From Gemmatimonadota bacterium (lineage in GTDB: Bacteria > JAAXHH01), in the NCBI GenBank assembly GCA_009838645.1, contig VXRC01000036.1, positions 1-32,710 on the forward strand: a stretch of DNA of 32,710 nt, read 5' to 3'. Below the pieces are notes generated by a model, which had not been told where the DNA came from, did no database searches, and saw only the letters and a list, made by a program, of their open reading frames with translations. Position numbers and translations under genes: made by a program. Shown here in pieces: positions 20,347 to 27,799 of the stretch; position 1 is the stretch's first letter, and every line of letters starts with the position of its first letter.

Positions 20347-21845
20347 CATTCCACCCGGCCCTGGACGTACCAGCGGCCGCTCCCGTGGTCGTAGTAGACC
20401 CAGAGGGTTTCGCCCCGCGCGGTGTCGACGAAACGGTAATCCCTCCGGACCTCCCGGACCCACCATCCGCCGCTGACCAGGTGTTCCGGGGGCGGGCCGG
20501 GCGGGCCGGGGCCCGAAGGCGCCTGCCAGTTCACGGGCTGGCCTTCCAGGAGCCGGGGACTGGCGTGGGCGCGGCGTACCAGGGCGCGTACGGCCACCGG
20601 CCGGGGGGTGGCCGCGGCGAGCTTGCCGAAGGGCTGCCACCCGAAACGGGCTTCCGGGAGATGCCCCGACGCCAGTTGCGCCGTGAGGACCGAACCGGGG
20701 CCGAACTCGGCCCGGACCCGCGCCAGGGCCCGCATGGCCGAGCCGGTGTCGCGGTCCGGATTCTCCTGCAGGAGGTTCAGCTTGTCGGCGGTGACGGGCA
20801 CGCCCTCCACCTCGAGGGCCAGCTCCACCGGGGGGAAGGGGAAGGAAATCGTTTCCAGGCGCAGGCCCACCAGCTCCAGCAGGACCCTGGCGTCCAGCGT
20901 CGGTTCGGCCGCCTGGACCCGGCAGCGGTGGCGCGTGCCGTTCTCCTGCCGGAACGCCAGCCGGAGGGCGGCGGCCGCCTGGTATCTCTCGCCCGCGGCC
21001 TTCAGCAGGGGCGCCAATAGCTGGGACACCCGGAACTGGAGGCCCCGGGCGTCCGATTCGTTCGCGTCCAGTTCCATCCGGGCGCGGAGCGGTTCGGAAA
21101 GGCCCCGCGGCTGAAGCGGCAGGGACCGGTCTCCCGCCGCGAAGCGGTAGAGGGCCCGGGCCTGCTCGCCGAGATGCCGGGCGATCCGCTCCCCGGGAAG
21201 GGCCAGGAAATCCCCCACGGTATACACGGCCAGCTTGTCCAGCCGTTCCCGCAGCTTCGGCTCGAGTTGCAGATCGAGCAGCCGCACCTTTCGGCTTTCG
21301 GCATCCTCGGCCTCCATGGTGGGGAGCACGACCACCGCGTCCCTCGCTTTGGCGACGGCATAGGTGCCGAAGCGGCTAAAACCGACCGCGATGCTCGCTG
21401 GCAGTTCCAGCCCGGAGAGGGCGGCGTGCATCTGCCCGGCCCAGTCCTCCAGCGACGCGTAGAGCCGGTCCAGTCCCCCCGCGTCCACCCAGAAGATCCC
21501 CGGCTCCTCCGCGCTCGGCTCCACCCGGGGGCTGAAACGGTCCAGCGCGCCGTGGACCTGCCTGACCGCCGCCCCCACCTCCTCCTCCGAAACCGTCCCG
21601 GCGCACAGGCCGCGGTCCAGGGAGAGGGCCGCGGCGTACTTCATGCCCGGACGGATCCCGCCCTTGACGGCCGCGGCGTTGAGCCACAGGATGGGGCTCA
21701 GGGGCTTATCCTCTTCCACCACCGCCACCGGCCGTTCCCGCCACTGCGGATGGCTCCTCAGCAGGAGCCGGAGCGGCAACGCCCGGATGTTAATGCAGGC
21801 CGTCCGGCCCGCGGCAGATTTCGGTGTGGCGCCAGCCCGGTCCAT
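20346..21845 (-). CDS. imuB: ImuB, catalytically degenerate Y-family polymerase
   Basis: 499 residues, usual ImuB length. The Y-family fold is recognisable: [14 protein letters not shown] at the N-terminus, [14 protein letters not shown] in the palm, [17 protein letters not shown], and the helix-hairpin-helix [19 protein letters not shown] (about 213-232). The first catalytic Asp expected near the N-terminus is replaced (INI where an active Y-polymerase has D-x-D). Family knowledge says ImuB is inactive and serves as the clamp-binding hub that recruits DnaE2 and ImuA. The C-terminal [16 protein letters not shown] ending is typical. It starts inside the imuA 3' end (56-base overlap); no other nearby Met fits. 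Confidence 0.93.
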
Positions 21846-22440
21846 GACATTTGTCCTTCAGGATTTCGACTTCGCATTGAAAACGGTCCACCGCCAGGCG
21901 GCGGCAGGAGGTCTGGCCCCTCAGGGTGACCATCGGCCCCAGCGAAGGCGCCTCGCGGGACTTGGCGGTCAGGCACAGGAGGGCGGCATGGTGGTCCCGC
22001 GCCTGCCGGGCCAGGCGCACCTGCAGGGGCACGGGGATCCTGGAATCGGCGTGCAGGTCCATCACCACCAGGCCGAAGCCGCCCGAACGCAGGACCCGAT
22101 CCGCCGCCCGCGCCGCGGCCCGGGCGTCCGGTACGCGGATGACCACCAGGGCGTCCAGGTCCACGCCGCTCTCCGCCGCGTCCGGCGCGAAGAAGGTGTC
22201 CGGCGTCGCCGTGATCCAGGCCGCCGGCTCACCCTCGAGCTGGGCGTCCAGCACCAGCCGGAAGGCGGCCGTCAGCAGGGCGGCCCCGGGGACGGACGAG
22301 AGCTCGCAGAGGCGCCCGGCCAAATGCGACCGCGACCAGCGCGGCCGCTCCTCCCGCTTTCCGGCGGGCATCCGCGTGAAATAGGGTTCGAGATCCTGCA
22401 GATCCCGGTCCTGCAGATCCCGATCCTGCAGGGACGACAT
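21790..22440 (-). CDS. imuA: ImuA, RecA-like mutasome protein with degenerate Walker A
   Basis: 216 residues. The ImuA pattern is clear: ELSSVPGAALLTAAFRL where RecA has its Walker A loop, then AAWITATPDTFFAPDAAESGVDLDALVVIRVP, and RSGGFGLVVMDLHA. The loop lacks the Gly-Lys-Thr/Ser of a working Walker A, as expected for a RecA-fold partner that does not act as a standard ATPase here (inference). ImuA helps ImuB and DnaE2 in translesion synthesis. AAGGA sits seven bases before the ATG. The first 18 residues carry an LQDRD repeat from 15-base DNA units. It follows lexA by 77 bases and overlaps imuB. Confidence 0.9.
   Translation of the reverse strand: MSSLQDRDLQDRDLQDLEPYFTRMPAGKREERPRWSRSHLAGRLCELSSVPGAALLTAAFRLVLDAQLEGEPAAWITATPDTFFAPDAAESGVDLDALVVIRVPDARAAARAADRVLRSGGFGLVVMDLHADSRIPVPLQVRLARQARDHHAALLCLTAKSREAPSLGPMVTLRGQTSCRRLAVDRFQCEVEILKDKCHGPGWRHTEICRGPDGLH
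22396..22432. repeat. 15-base tandem repeat at the start of imuA
   Basis: CTGCAGATCCCGGTC and CTGCAGATCCCGATC, plus a partial third CTGCAGG, form in-frame units that encode the LQDRD repeat at the N-terminus of ImuA. Each unit contains a PstI-like CTGCAG core. Confidence 0.9.
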
Positions 22441-22456
22441 GACGATTCCTTCTGCT

Positions 22457-22488
22457 GTGCGATGTGCGATGTGTGCGATGTGTGCGAT
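22457..22488. repeat. GTGCGAT tandem repeats between lexA and imuA
   Basis: Four copies of GTGCGAT with periods of 7, 9 and 9 bases fill most of the 77-base gap between the lexA stop and the imuA ribosome-binding site. It is a simple-sequence tract placed in the leader of imuA, so length changes could alter its translation or messenger stability; that is speculation. Confidence 0.85.
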
Positions 22489-22517
22489 GTGTTACTCGAC
22501 GCGCCGGGCTGGCCGTC

Positions 22518-23132
22518 CTATTCAACGGTCCGCCGTATCTCGATGACCTTGCCCAGCAGCGAAAAGGGCGCGCCGTCCTCCCGGGGGATGATCGGGTCGA
22601 AGGCCTCGTTCTCCGGATGCAGCTCGACGCGGCCGTCCCGCTCCCGGTACCGCTTGACCGTCGCCTCGTCGCCCACCAGGGCCACCACGATGTCCCCCGG
22701 ACTGGCCGTCGGCTGCCGGCGCACGATCACCATGTCCCCCGGCAGGATGCCGGCATGAAGCATGCTCTCCCCCTCCACGGTCAGGGCGAAAAGCTCATCG
22801 TCGTCGAAACGCGTCTGCACCATGATGTATTCCGGCGGATCCTCCATGGCCTCGGTCAGCTCGCCCGCCTGTACGCGCCCCAGCATGGCGATCAACTGGG
22901 TGGGACTGGCCTTGCCGAACTCCGGCAGCCGGTAACCCCGGGACCTGCCGTCCACCTTGGCGAGCTTTCCCTCGAACACCAACTTCTCCAGGTGCTGGCG
23001 GGCGGACTGGACCGCACGGAACCCGAATGCGCGCTGCACGTCCCGGGTCGTGGGCGGGGTCCCGCTCAAGATCCGCTCCCGCACGAAATCGTAGATCTTC
23101 TCCCTGGTCTTCCCAGGCGATGTGTAGGCCAT
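22518..23132 (-). CDS. lexA: LexA SOS repressor
   Basis: 204 residues. An N-terminal winged helix (about 5-70; PPTTRDVQRAFGF is the helix-turn-helix) is followed by the self-cleavage site Ala89-Gly90 in VQAGEL. The catalytic Ser123 is in VEGESMLHAGI and Lys160 in DEATVKRY, so the S24 peptidase dyad is intact. LexA represses damage genes until RecA filaments trigger its cleavage. GAGGAG lies six bases before the ATG. The gene heads a lexA-imuA-imuB-dnaE2 operon, a known SOS mutagenesis arrangement, and its own promoter carries a perfect palindrome in the spacer, indicating autoregulation. Confidence 0.96.
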   Translation of the reverse strand: MAYTSPGKTREKIYDFVRERILSGTPPTTRDVQRAFGFRAVQSARQHLEKLVFEGKLAKVDGRSRGYRLPEFGKASPTQLIAMLGRVQAGELTEAMEDPPEYIMVQTRFDDDELFALTVEGESMLHAGILPGDMVIVRRQPTASPGDIVVALVGDEATVKRYRERDGRVELHPENEAFDPIIPREDGAPFSLLGKVIEIRRTVE

Positions 23133-23220
23133 GATGGTCTCCTCGCGATCCGGGGATGAGGAAAACGGGGCGGCGCGTCAAAACGCACCGAATCGCGCCA
23201 AAATGAGCGCCTGAAAATCC

Positions 23221-23249
23221 ATAAAACAGACATTTGTCTGTTATGTCAA
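23221..23249 (-). promoter_or_regulatory. promoter of lexA-imuA-imuB-dnaE2
   Basis: On the minus strand TTGACA (plus 23244-23249) is followed after exactly 17 bases by TTTTAT (plus 23221-23226). Transcription would start near 23214, about 80 bases before the lexA start codon. The spacer is filled by a palindrome. Confidence 0.75.
23225..23242. promoter_or_regulatory. probable LexA box of this lineage
   Basis: AACAGACATTTGTCTGTT is a perfect inverted repeat with 8-base arms and a 2-base centre, lying between the -35 and -10 boxes of the lexA promoter. Position, symmetry and the downstream gene make it the LexA operator almost by definition. The sequence differs from the enterobacterial CTGT-N8-ACAG and the Gram-positive GAAC-N4-GTTC types as I know them. 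Confidence 0.75.
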
Positions 23250-23359
23250 GCAGTTTTTAGGAAATTGGAGGTTGGAACAGGTGAGCGCCATTCGTGGTGT
23301 AGTGGAGTGGGAAATTACAGAAGTGTGTCGGGAGCGGCTTATGGAATGGCAATCATGCG

Positions 23360-23575
23360 TTAATGGGCTATTTCAAGGTAAGTCGATTTCGCTGTGGGCT
23401 CGGGTATGGGATACCCTTCTTCTTTCATCCCGTCGAGATGAAACTCGATCGCTTCCTTCATGTTCGATTCTACTTCAGACCGTGTAGTACCAGTTGATAC
23501 GCAACCTGTAAGGTCAGGTGAATACGCCGAGAATCCGGTTCCGGTCTTTTCTATAACGATAAGGTAACGGCTCAT
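23360..23575 (-). CDS. HicB-like protein, second of a tandem pair
   Basis: 71 residues. The HicB fold is clear: GFSAYSPDLTGCVSTGTT followed by MKEAIEFHLDGMKEEGYPIPEP, the hallmark helix of HicB antitoxins (a partial RNase H fold). The usual C-terminal DNA-binding domain is missing, so it is a short HicB. The ATG overlaps the upstream gene's stop by four bases, and GGGGAAG lies six bases before it. A HicA toxin, expected next to HicB, is absent on both sides. Confidence 0.88.
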   Translation of the reverse strand: MSRYLIVIEKTGTGFSAYSPDLTGCVSTGTTRSEVESNMKEAIEFHLDGMKEEGYPIPEPTAKSTYLEIAH

Positions 23576-23763
23576 GATTCGCTTCCCCTGGCAGCCAGGG
23601 CCTCGCGCTTGTTGAATTCCAATGCTTCTGAAAGCGATTCGACGAGACTTTGCCGTAATTCCTGGTGGGTACGTTCCTGGCAATTGACACCAGGCACTTC
23701 CTCAATCCAGCCAATCCACCATTCGCCAGTGTGTTTCACTACTGCGGTGTATTCCAAGTTCAT
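23572..23763 (-). CDS. HicB-like small protein, first of a tandem pair
   Basis: 63 residues. EYTAVVKHTGEWWIGWIEEVPG followed by ELRQSLVESLSEALEFN fits the short beta-beta-beta-alpha core of HicB-like proteins, though it is more divergent than the next gene. It could be a degenerate second antitoxin or a partner subunit. The ATG at 23763 lacks a clear ribosome-binding site; a GTG nine bases upstream is an alternative. A 20-base palindrome sits 30 bases upstream. The gene is four-base overlapped with its partner, so the two are one operon. Confidence 0.75.
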   Translation of the reverse strand: MNLEYTAVVKHTGEWWIGWIEEVPGVNCQERTHQELRQSLVESLSEALEFNKREALAARGSES

Positions 23764-23794
23764 TTGTAACACTTAATATGAGTACATTCGTTGA

Positions 23795-23814
23795 CACAAT
23801 TAACGTTAATTGTG
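23795..23814. promoter_or_regulatory. 20-base perfect palindrome upstream of the HicB-like pair
   Basis: CACAATTAACGTTAATTGTG is fully self-complementary and lies about 30 bases before the start of the HicB-like operon, in an AT-rich stretch. It is placed where the -35 region is expected, so it is probably an operator. Which protein binds it is unknown; the short HicB has no visible DNA-binding tail. Confidence 0.7.
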
Positions 23815-23899
23815 CCAATAAAATGATTGAATTTACATTTCTCAGGCTCGATACATCCAGCTCCACCTGTCTACCGTACACCTACTCAACTGCCACACA

Positions 23900-24370
23900 C
23901 TAGCCAATGACCGTCTCCGCCTCGTGATCCACCGGGCAATTCACGGACCTGGCGATGAAGCACATGGCGTTGGCCCGTTCGTGCAGTCGCTCCGCGGTGG
24001 CCGCGTCGCTCTCCGCCGAAATCGTAACGCGGGGCCTGAGGGTCACGCGCGCGAACTGGCCCGAGCCGTCCTGATTCAGTTCCAGCACGCCTTCCGCGCG
24101 GTCTTCGTAGGCGGTCACCACGACCTTGCTCACCGTGCAGAGATGCAGATACCAGAGCATGTGGCAGGCCGAAAGAGAAGCCAGCAGCATGTCCTCCGGA
24201 TTATGGCGCGCGGCGTCGCCAAGATAGCCGGGATCCGCGGAGCCCTTGATCACCGGCTTGCCCTCGCAGGCGATGTCGTAATCCCGCGTATAGGCCTTGT
24301 ACGTGCTCGTGCCCTCGCCCTGGTTACCCGTCCATGTTACGCCGACCTCGTACGAATGTTGCCTGTTCAT
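23900..24370 (-). CDS. OsmC-like peroxide-detoxifying protein (YhfA-type)
   Basis: 156 residues. The OsmC/Ohr fold is indicated by HNPEDMLLASLSACHMLWYLHLC with Cys69, and by SVNCPVDHEAE with Cys145, the two active-site cysteines of the family. OsmC/Ohr proteins reduce organic or lipid hydroperoxides with these thiols. The HNPEDMLLASLSACHM form belongs to the YhfA-like subgroup, whose substrate is less certain. The start was set at the Met before NRQHSYEVGV, three bases after GGGGGT. Divergent from the methyltransferase gene. Confidence 0.9.
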   Translation of the reverse strand: MNRQHSYEVGVTWTGNQGEGTSTYKAYTRDYDIACEGKPVIKGSADPGYLGDAARHNPEDMLLASLSACHMLWYLHLCTVSKVVVTAYEDRAEGVLELNQDGSGQFARVTLRPRVTISAESDAATAERLHERANAMCFIARSVNCPVDHEAETVIG

Positions 24371-24500
24371 GATACCCCCGATCAGCTGCCGGATAAACCG
24401 GGCAGAACACTGAACGATGCGCCTGTACAATCTTAACTCATACCAACTAACATATCCCAATTAGGCGGCATGTTGATGATTTTGAAAGTATATTGATAAC

Positions 24501-25313
24501 ATGGAATCAAAAGACAGACAGGAAACCTGGACGCAGACCAACAGTCTCCTGCTTCTGGGTATCGTCGACCTGCTCGAAGAGAAAGGGTTGCTTGACAGGG
24601 ATGGTTTCCTTGAGCGTCTGGCCACGTTCAAGGACGAATCCATCGATATCGGACTCTTCCGGAACACGGAAGACGAACTGCGGGGAGACGCGGGTTATCA
24701 CTGCGGCGGGCAACAGGCCACGGTGCGCATGGCTGAGCGGATCGGCCTTTCATCGGGAGACCTGCTGCTGGACGCGGGGTGCGGCGCGGGCGGACCGGCC
24801 AGGCACCTGACGGAAGCATGGGGCTGTTCGGTGGTCGGACTGGACCGCGAATACGACCGGCTGCTCATAGCGACCGTCCGTACGCGATTGATGGGCCTGC
24901 TGGACAAGGTGCGTTTCAAGTACGGGGATGCGGCCGAAATGCCCTTCGAGGACCACAGCTTCGACGTGGTATGGAGCCAGGGGGCCTTGCCCTTCACCGG
25001 AGATGTGAAGAAGATCTTCCAGGAGTGTTACCGCGTGTTGCGTCCGGACGGCCGACTCGCGGTACAGACGTCTTTTTGCACCGCTCGACACACCGCCGAA
25101 GACGACCGGCGCCATCCCGATTTCCTGCCGATCGGACCGCGGAATTACCTGGAACCGACCCTGGACTGCCTGAAAGCCGTGGGTTTTGATCGGGTCGAAT
25201 CCGAATGGGTCAAGGAATCGGTCGCCTTCTACAGCGAAAGATACCCGAAAGCGGCCGCCTGGTTCCGCGATCGAAAGTACGGTTCGTATATGGTGACGGC
25301 GAAGAAGTCCTAA
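24501..25313 (+). CDS. class I SAM-dependent methyltransferase
   Basis: 270 residues. Motif I LLLDAGCGAGGPARHL (88-103) and the acidic end of strand 2, VVGLDREYDR, bind S-adenosylmethionine. DAAEMPFEDHSFDVVWSQGALPF and CYRVLRPDGRLAVQ are motifs II and III of the UbiE/MenG-like group. An N-terminal helical region (1-70) precedes the fold. The methyl acceptor is unknown. No ribosome-binding site is visible before the ATG and an AT-rich TATATT lies only ~15 bases upstream, so the transcript may be nearly leaderless. A 31-base segment of its 3' end is repeated after the next gene. Confidence 0.92.
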   Translation: MESKDRQETWTQTNSLLLLGIVDLLEEKGLLDRDGFLERLATFKDESIDIGLFRNTEDELRGDAGYHCGGQQATVRMAERIGLSSGDLLLDAGCGAGGPARHLTEAWGCSVVGLDREYDRLLIATVRTRLMGLLDKVRFKYGDAAEMPFEDHSFDVVWSQGALPFTGDVKKIFQECYRVLRPDGRLAVQTSFCTARHTAEDDRRHPDFLPIGPRNYLEPTLDCLKAVGFDRVESEWVKESVAFYSERYPKAAAWFRDRKYGSYMVTAKKS

Positions 25314-25346
25314 TCACCTTGATGCTGTAATTCAGTTCGGAAATCC

Positions 25347-26654
25347 ATGCCGATACTCCAGACGATCTCCAGACAACTGTTAAAGATCACTAATCTTGAA
25401 ATCTGGAAGCCGTTATTGAACCGCGACTTTAGAATGTTGTGGTTCAGTGAGACTTTGTCATTCCTCGGGGATCGCATTCATTTCATCGCCATCATCTGGT
25501 TGACTTATGAGGTTTTCGAATCAGGATTTGCGATGGCCACTGTCCTTGCTGTTTCCTCCATACCAAGATCGGTCTTCATGTTGGTAGGCGGGGCGATCAG
25601 CGATTGGTGGTCACCGAAGAAAATCGCACTGTACGCCAATTTAATACGGGCCGTTCTGCTGGTTATATTCATCTTTCTGATTAACACGGAAGTGGTTTCA
25701 CTCGGCATGCTTTATGTATTCGCCGTAATCTTCGGATTCATTGGTGCCTTGTCATATCCGGCGTTTATGTCTCTTATCCCTTTGACTACAAACGGAAAGA
25801 ACCTTGAGGCTGCCAATGGACTTATGCAGGGCTCTTCCCGGTTTTGTGGCATGGTGGGTCCGGCAATCGCAGGTCTGATCGTTGCAACATTCGGCGCATC
25901 AGTCGCCTTTAGTATTGACGCCGCAACCTTCGCCATCGGGGCGGCAGCCCTGTCCGTGATCCGAGTTAGGCGTCAAAAATCCGAATACACAAATCAGGAG
26001 GAAGTACGTACCGTCAGGGCAGTTTTTAGAGACATTCGCACAGGTATTCTGTTTGCATGGCGAGATCCTTTTTTGCGTGCAGTCTTGTTAGTGATTGTTG
26101 TGCTTAACTTCTCCATGAGCGGCCCCTTTATCATAGGACTAGCCACATTGTCTAACACCGTGTTTGACAGTGGCGCGTTGAATTTTGGAATCTTACTTGC
26201 GGCGTATAGTGGTTCCGGATTGGCAGGCATGTTCATCGCGGGATCTGTCAAAAGATTTAAAAGCCGCAGTATCATACTATTTGCCGTTCCTGCGATTGTC
26301 GGTTTGGGTATGATCTCGCTAGGTCTGAATCATCACGTGGTGTTTTTCCTGCTCGTCATTGCCATCATGGGTATGGTTATGGCCTATGGTAACGTAGTTG
26401 TCTTCGCATGGATTCAAAGGGTTGTTCCCTCTGACATCATCGGAAGGGTGATGAGTCTTATCATGGTTGCCTCGATTGGCTTGGAACCGGTTTCTTACGC
26501 GATTGCCGGCATGTTTGTTGATGAGTTCGTAGAGTTGGTTTTTGTAGTCTCCGGCGTAATGATCGCCTCTATTGCGGTTATTCTATTGGCCAATGGTACG
26601 ATTATGAGTCTTTACAAAGCAGAACAGGAAATGACTGTAGACCCTACAGATTAA
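25347..26654 (+). CDS. MFS transporter, EntS/MFS_3-like exporter
   Basis: 435 residues with about twelve hydrophobic helices in two halves separated by a charged loop (about 208-233). The first loop carries a degenerate MFS motif (GGAISDWWSPKKI), and helix 5 GSSRFCGMVGPAIAGLI is typical of the EntS-like exporters. The substrate is unknown; many relatives export siderophores or drugs. Base composition is clearly lower in GC than the neighbouring genes and third positions are often A or T, which suggests recent acquisition. It begins 33 bases after the methyltransferase stop and is bounded by a direct repeat of that gene's 3' end. Confidence 0.9.
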   Translation: MPILQTISRQLLKITNLEIWKPLLNRDFRMLWFSETLSFLGDRIHFIAIIWLTYEVFESGFAMATVLAVSSIPRSVFMLVGGAISDWWSPKKIALYANLIRAVLLVIFIFLINTEVVSLGMLYVFAVIFGFIGALSYPAFMSLIPLTTNGKNLEAANGLMQGSSRFCGMVGPAIAGLIVATFGASVAFSIDAATFAIGAAALSVIRVRRQKSEYTNQEEVRTVRAVFRDIRTGILFAWRDPFLRAVLLVIVVLNFSMSGPFIIGLATLSNTVFDSGALNFGILLAAYSGSGLAGMFIAGSVKRFKSRSIILFAVPAIVGLGMISLGLNHHVVFFLLVIAIMGMVMAYGNVVVFAWIQRVVPSDIIGRVMSLIMVASIGLEPVSYAIAGMFVDEFVELVFVVSGVMIASIAVILLANGTIMSLYKAEQEMTVDPTD

Positions 26655-26702
26655 ATCCACACTTGCACTGTGTATAGGATCTTGTAACAGGATACCAGTC
26701 CG

Positions 26703-26757
26703 AAGGAATCGATCGCCTTCTACAGCGAAAGATGTCCGACAAGGGCATGTATGAAGG
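26703..26757 (+). pseudogene. remnant of a methyltransferase 3' end
   Basis: Bases 26703-26733 match 25212-25242 inside the methyltransferase gene at 30 of 31 positions. Translated, the remnant reads KESIAFYSERCP, against KESVAFYSERYP in the intact gene, and then diverges. The rest of the gene is absent. The copy sits after the AT-richer transporter gene, so the transporter is framed by a long direct repeat. This could come from insertion between repeated segments or from loss of most of a tandem methyltransferase copy. Confidence 0.75.
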
Positions 26758-26766
26758 AGCAACAAC

Positions 26767-27441
26767 ATGACCACCTGGCATGAAGTCACCTTTGCAATCG
26801 AGTCTCAGGGAGCTAAAGAACTCATCATCGAAGACAATCGCGCATATGTCATCCTCGATCCTCTACGCTGGCGTATCCTCGAGATCCTGGAAGCGGGGAA
26901 GTCGGTTACGGAGATTTCAGAAGCCCTTGATGTAACGGATGCCCGGGTGCTGTACCACATTCAAAGGCTGGAAGAGACGGGCGTCGTACGCCTGGAGGGT
27001 GATGGGGCGGAAGATACCCGGAAATGGCGGTGTCTGCCCACGGCGGGAGTGATCCGCGTCCGGGCGGAGCATGAGGGTCGGAATGGAGATGATTCATTCG
27101 GACCGGGTGACGACCGGGACACGGGGGACGGCCAGGGTACGGAGGGCAGTCCCGCCACGGGGGACAGCCAGCCAGGGGAGGCCATCCCGGCAGACGTGGC
27201 CGGCCAGTTCAACCAGGCATTCCGCGAAGCGGCCGAAGGGATGTACGGACCTTCCTTCCAGGTGTCGATCAACCACAACCGCGCACGGCTGTCGGAAGTC
27301 CAGGCCGCCGAATTCAACCACCGGCTGCTGGCCCTCATCGAGGAGTACTTCCCGCCCGGCAAAGGAGACCGGTCGGGCGTCAAGTACGGATTTTACGGCG
27401 TGTTCACGCCCATTGATCTGCACCCGTTTGGGGATCCGTGA
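26767..27441 (+). CDS. winged-helix (ArsR-like) regulator with extra C-terminal domain
   Basis: 224 residues. A winged helix spans about 28-90: LDPLRWRILEIL, then SVTEISEALDVTDARVLYHIQRLEETGVV, which is a standard recognition helix arrangement of the ArsR group. A Gly/Asp-rich acidic linker (about 105-145) follows. A C-terminal domain (about 148-224) contains NQAFREAAEGMYG and HRLLALIEEYFPP, which I do not recognise and which may bind a ligand or a partner. AAGGAG lies seven bases before the ATG. Its target may be the neighbouring transporter or its own gene (inference). Confidence 0.8.
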   Translation: MTTWHEVTFAIESQGAKELIIEDNRAYVILDPLRWRILEILEAGKSVTEISEALDVTDARVLYHIQRLEETGVVRLEGDGAEDTRKWRCLPTAGVIRVRAEHEGRNGDDSFGPGDDRDTGDGQGTEGSPATGDSQPGEAIPADVAGQFNQAFREAAEGMYGPSFQVSINHNRARLSEVQAAEFNHRLLALIEEYFPPGKGDRSGVKYGFYGVFTPIDLHPFGDP

Positions 27442-27455
27442 ATTAAGGAGTTGAC

Positions 27456-27482
27456 ATGCAAGTGAGCACTTGCCTATTATGA
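27456..27482 (+). CDS. possible 8-codon leader peptide ahead of arsR
   Basis: AAGGAG, five bases, then an ATG opens the frame MQVSTCLL with a stop (TGA) that overlaps the ArsR start codon as ATGA. The ArsR gene itself lacks a nearby ribosome-binding site, so ribosomes may reach it by re-initiation. A 16-base palindrome lies inside this frame. It is too short to be certain. Confidence 0.45.
   Translation: MQVSTCLL
27458..27473. promoter_or_regulatory. palindrome inside the arsR leader
   Basis: GCAAGTG and CACTTGC are inverted copies with a two-base centre, placed just before the ArsR start codon. It could be the ArsR operator or a small hairpin controlling translation of the ArsR-VOC pair. 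Confidence 0.5.
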
Positions 27483-27799
27483 GTGATGTGGATGTTTACC
27501 GCGCAATCGCTGACCGAACCAGGCGGGTCATCCTGGATGAGCTCGTGGAACGGTCGGGGCAAACGCTCTTCGAACTCTGTGGGCGCCTGATTATGAAACA
27601 CGGCATCCACTCCTCGCGCCAGGCGATCTCACAACACCTGGACATTTTGGAGGCCGCCGGACTCATTCGCACGAAGTTCGAGGGAAGGTCGAAGCTTCAC
27701 TGGTTCGTAGGCGCCCCACTGAAGGCAATCGGGGAGAGGTGGCCCGTCTCAGCAGACGAGGACACTTCACAATCAATGAAGGAGGGCATCGAGAAATGA
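27479..27799 (+). CDS. ArsR-family transcriptional regulator
   Basis: 106 residues. The winged helix is standard: DVYRAIADRTRRVILDEL, then HSSRQAISQHLDILEAAGLIRTKFEGRSKLHWF, closest to the ArsR subgroup that regulates neighbouring VOC or SRPBCC-type genes. Metal-binding cysteines of the arsenic and cadmium sensors are not seen, so it probably senses something else. The start follows from the overlap with the leader frame; a TTG three codons upstream is weaker. Its stop overlaps the VOC start by four bases. Confidence 0.9.
   Translation: MSDVDVYRAIADRTRRVILDELVERSGQTLFELCGRLIMKHGIHSSRQAISQHLDILEAAGLIRTKFEGRSKLHWFVGAPLKAIGERWPVSADEDTSQSMKEGIEK

Noticed and set aside
20347-20640. N-terminal extension of the dnaE2 frame into imuB
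   Set aside because: The extra 98 codons are Pro/Arg/Gly-rich and lie fully inside the imuB coding region; DnaE2 homology starts only after the ATG at 20346.
22396-22492. Repeats near imuA as a CRISPR array
   Set aside because: Units are 7-15 bases, head to tail, without spacers, and no cas genes are nearby.
23272-23487. 71-codon plus-strand frame upstream of and across the HicB-like gene
   Set aside because: Begins at a TTG without a ribosome site and overlaps a recognisable HicB-like gene on the other strand.
23791-23796. TTGACA on the plus strand as a promoter towards osmC
   Set aside because: No -10 box at a usable distance and no plus-strand gene follows; the bases are better explained as part of the palindrome region.
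25190-25210. TCGAATCC-like motif resembling a tRNA T-arm
   Set aside because: It is inside the methyltransferase coding frame and no cloverleaf can be formed; other similar hits in the window also lie in genes.
25314-26702. Transporter region as an insertion sequence or integron cassette
   Set aside because: No transposase or integrase, no terminal inverted repeats and no attachment site seen; only the direct repeat and lower GC support transfer.
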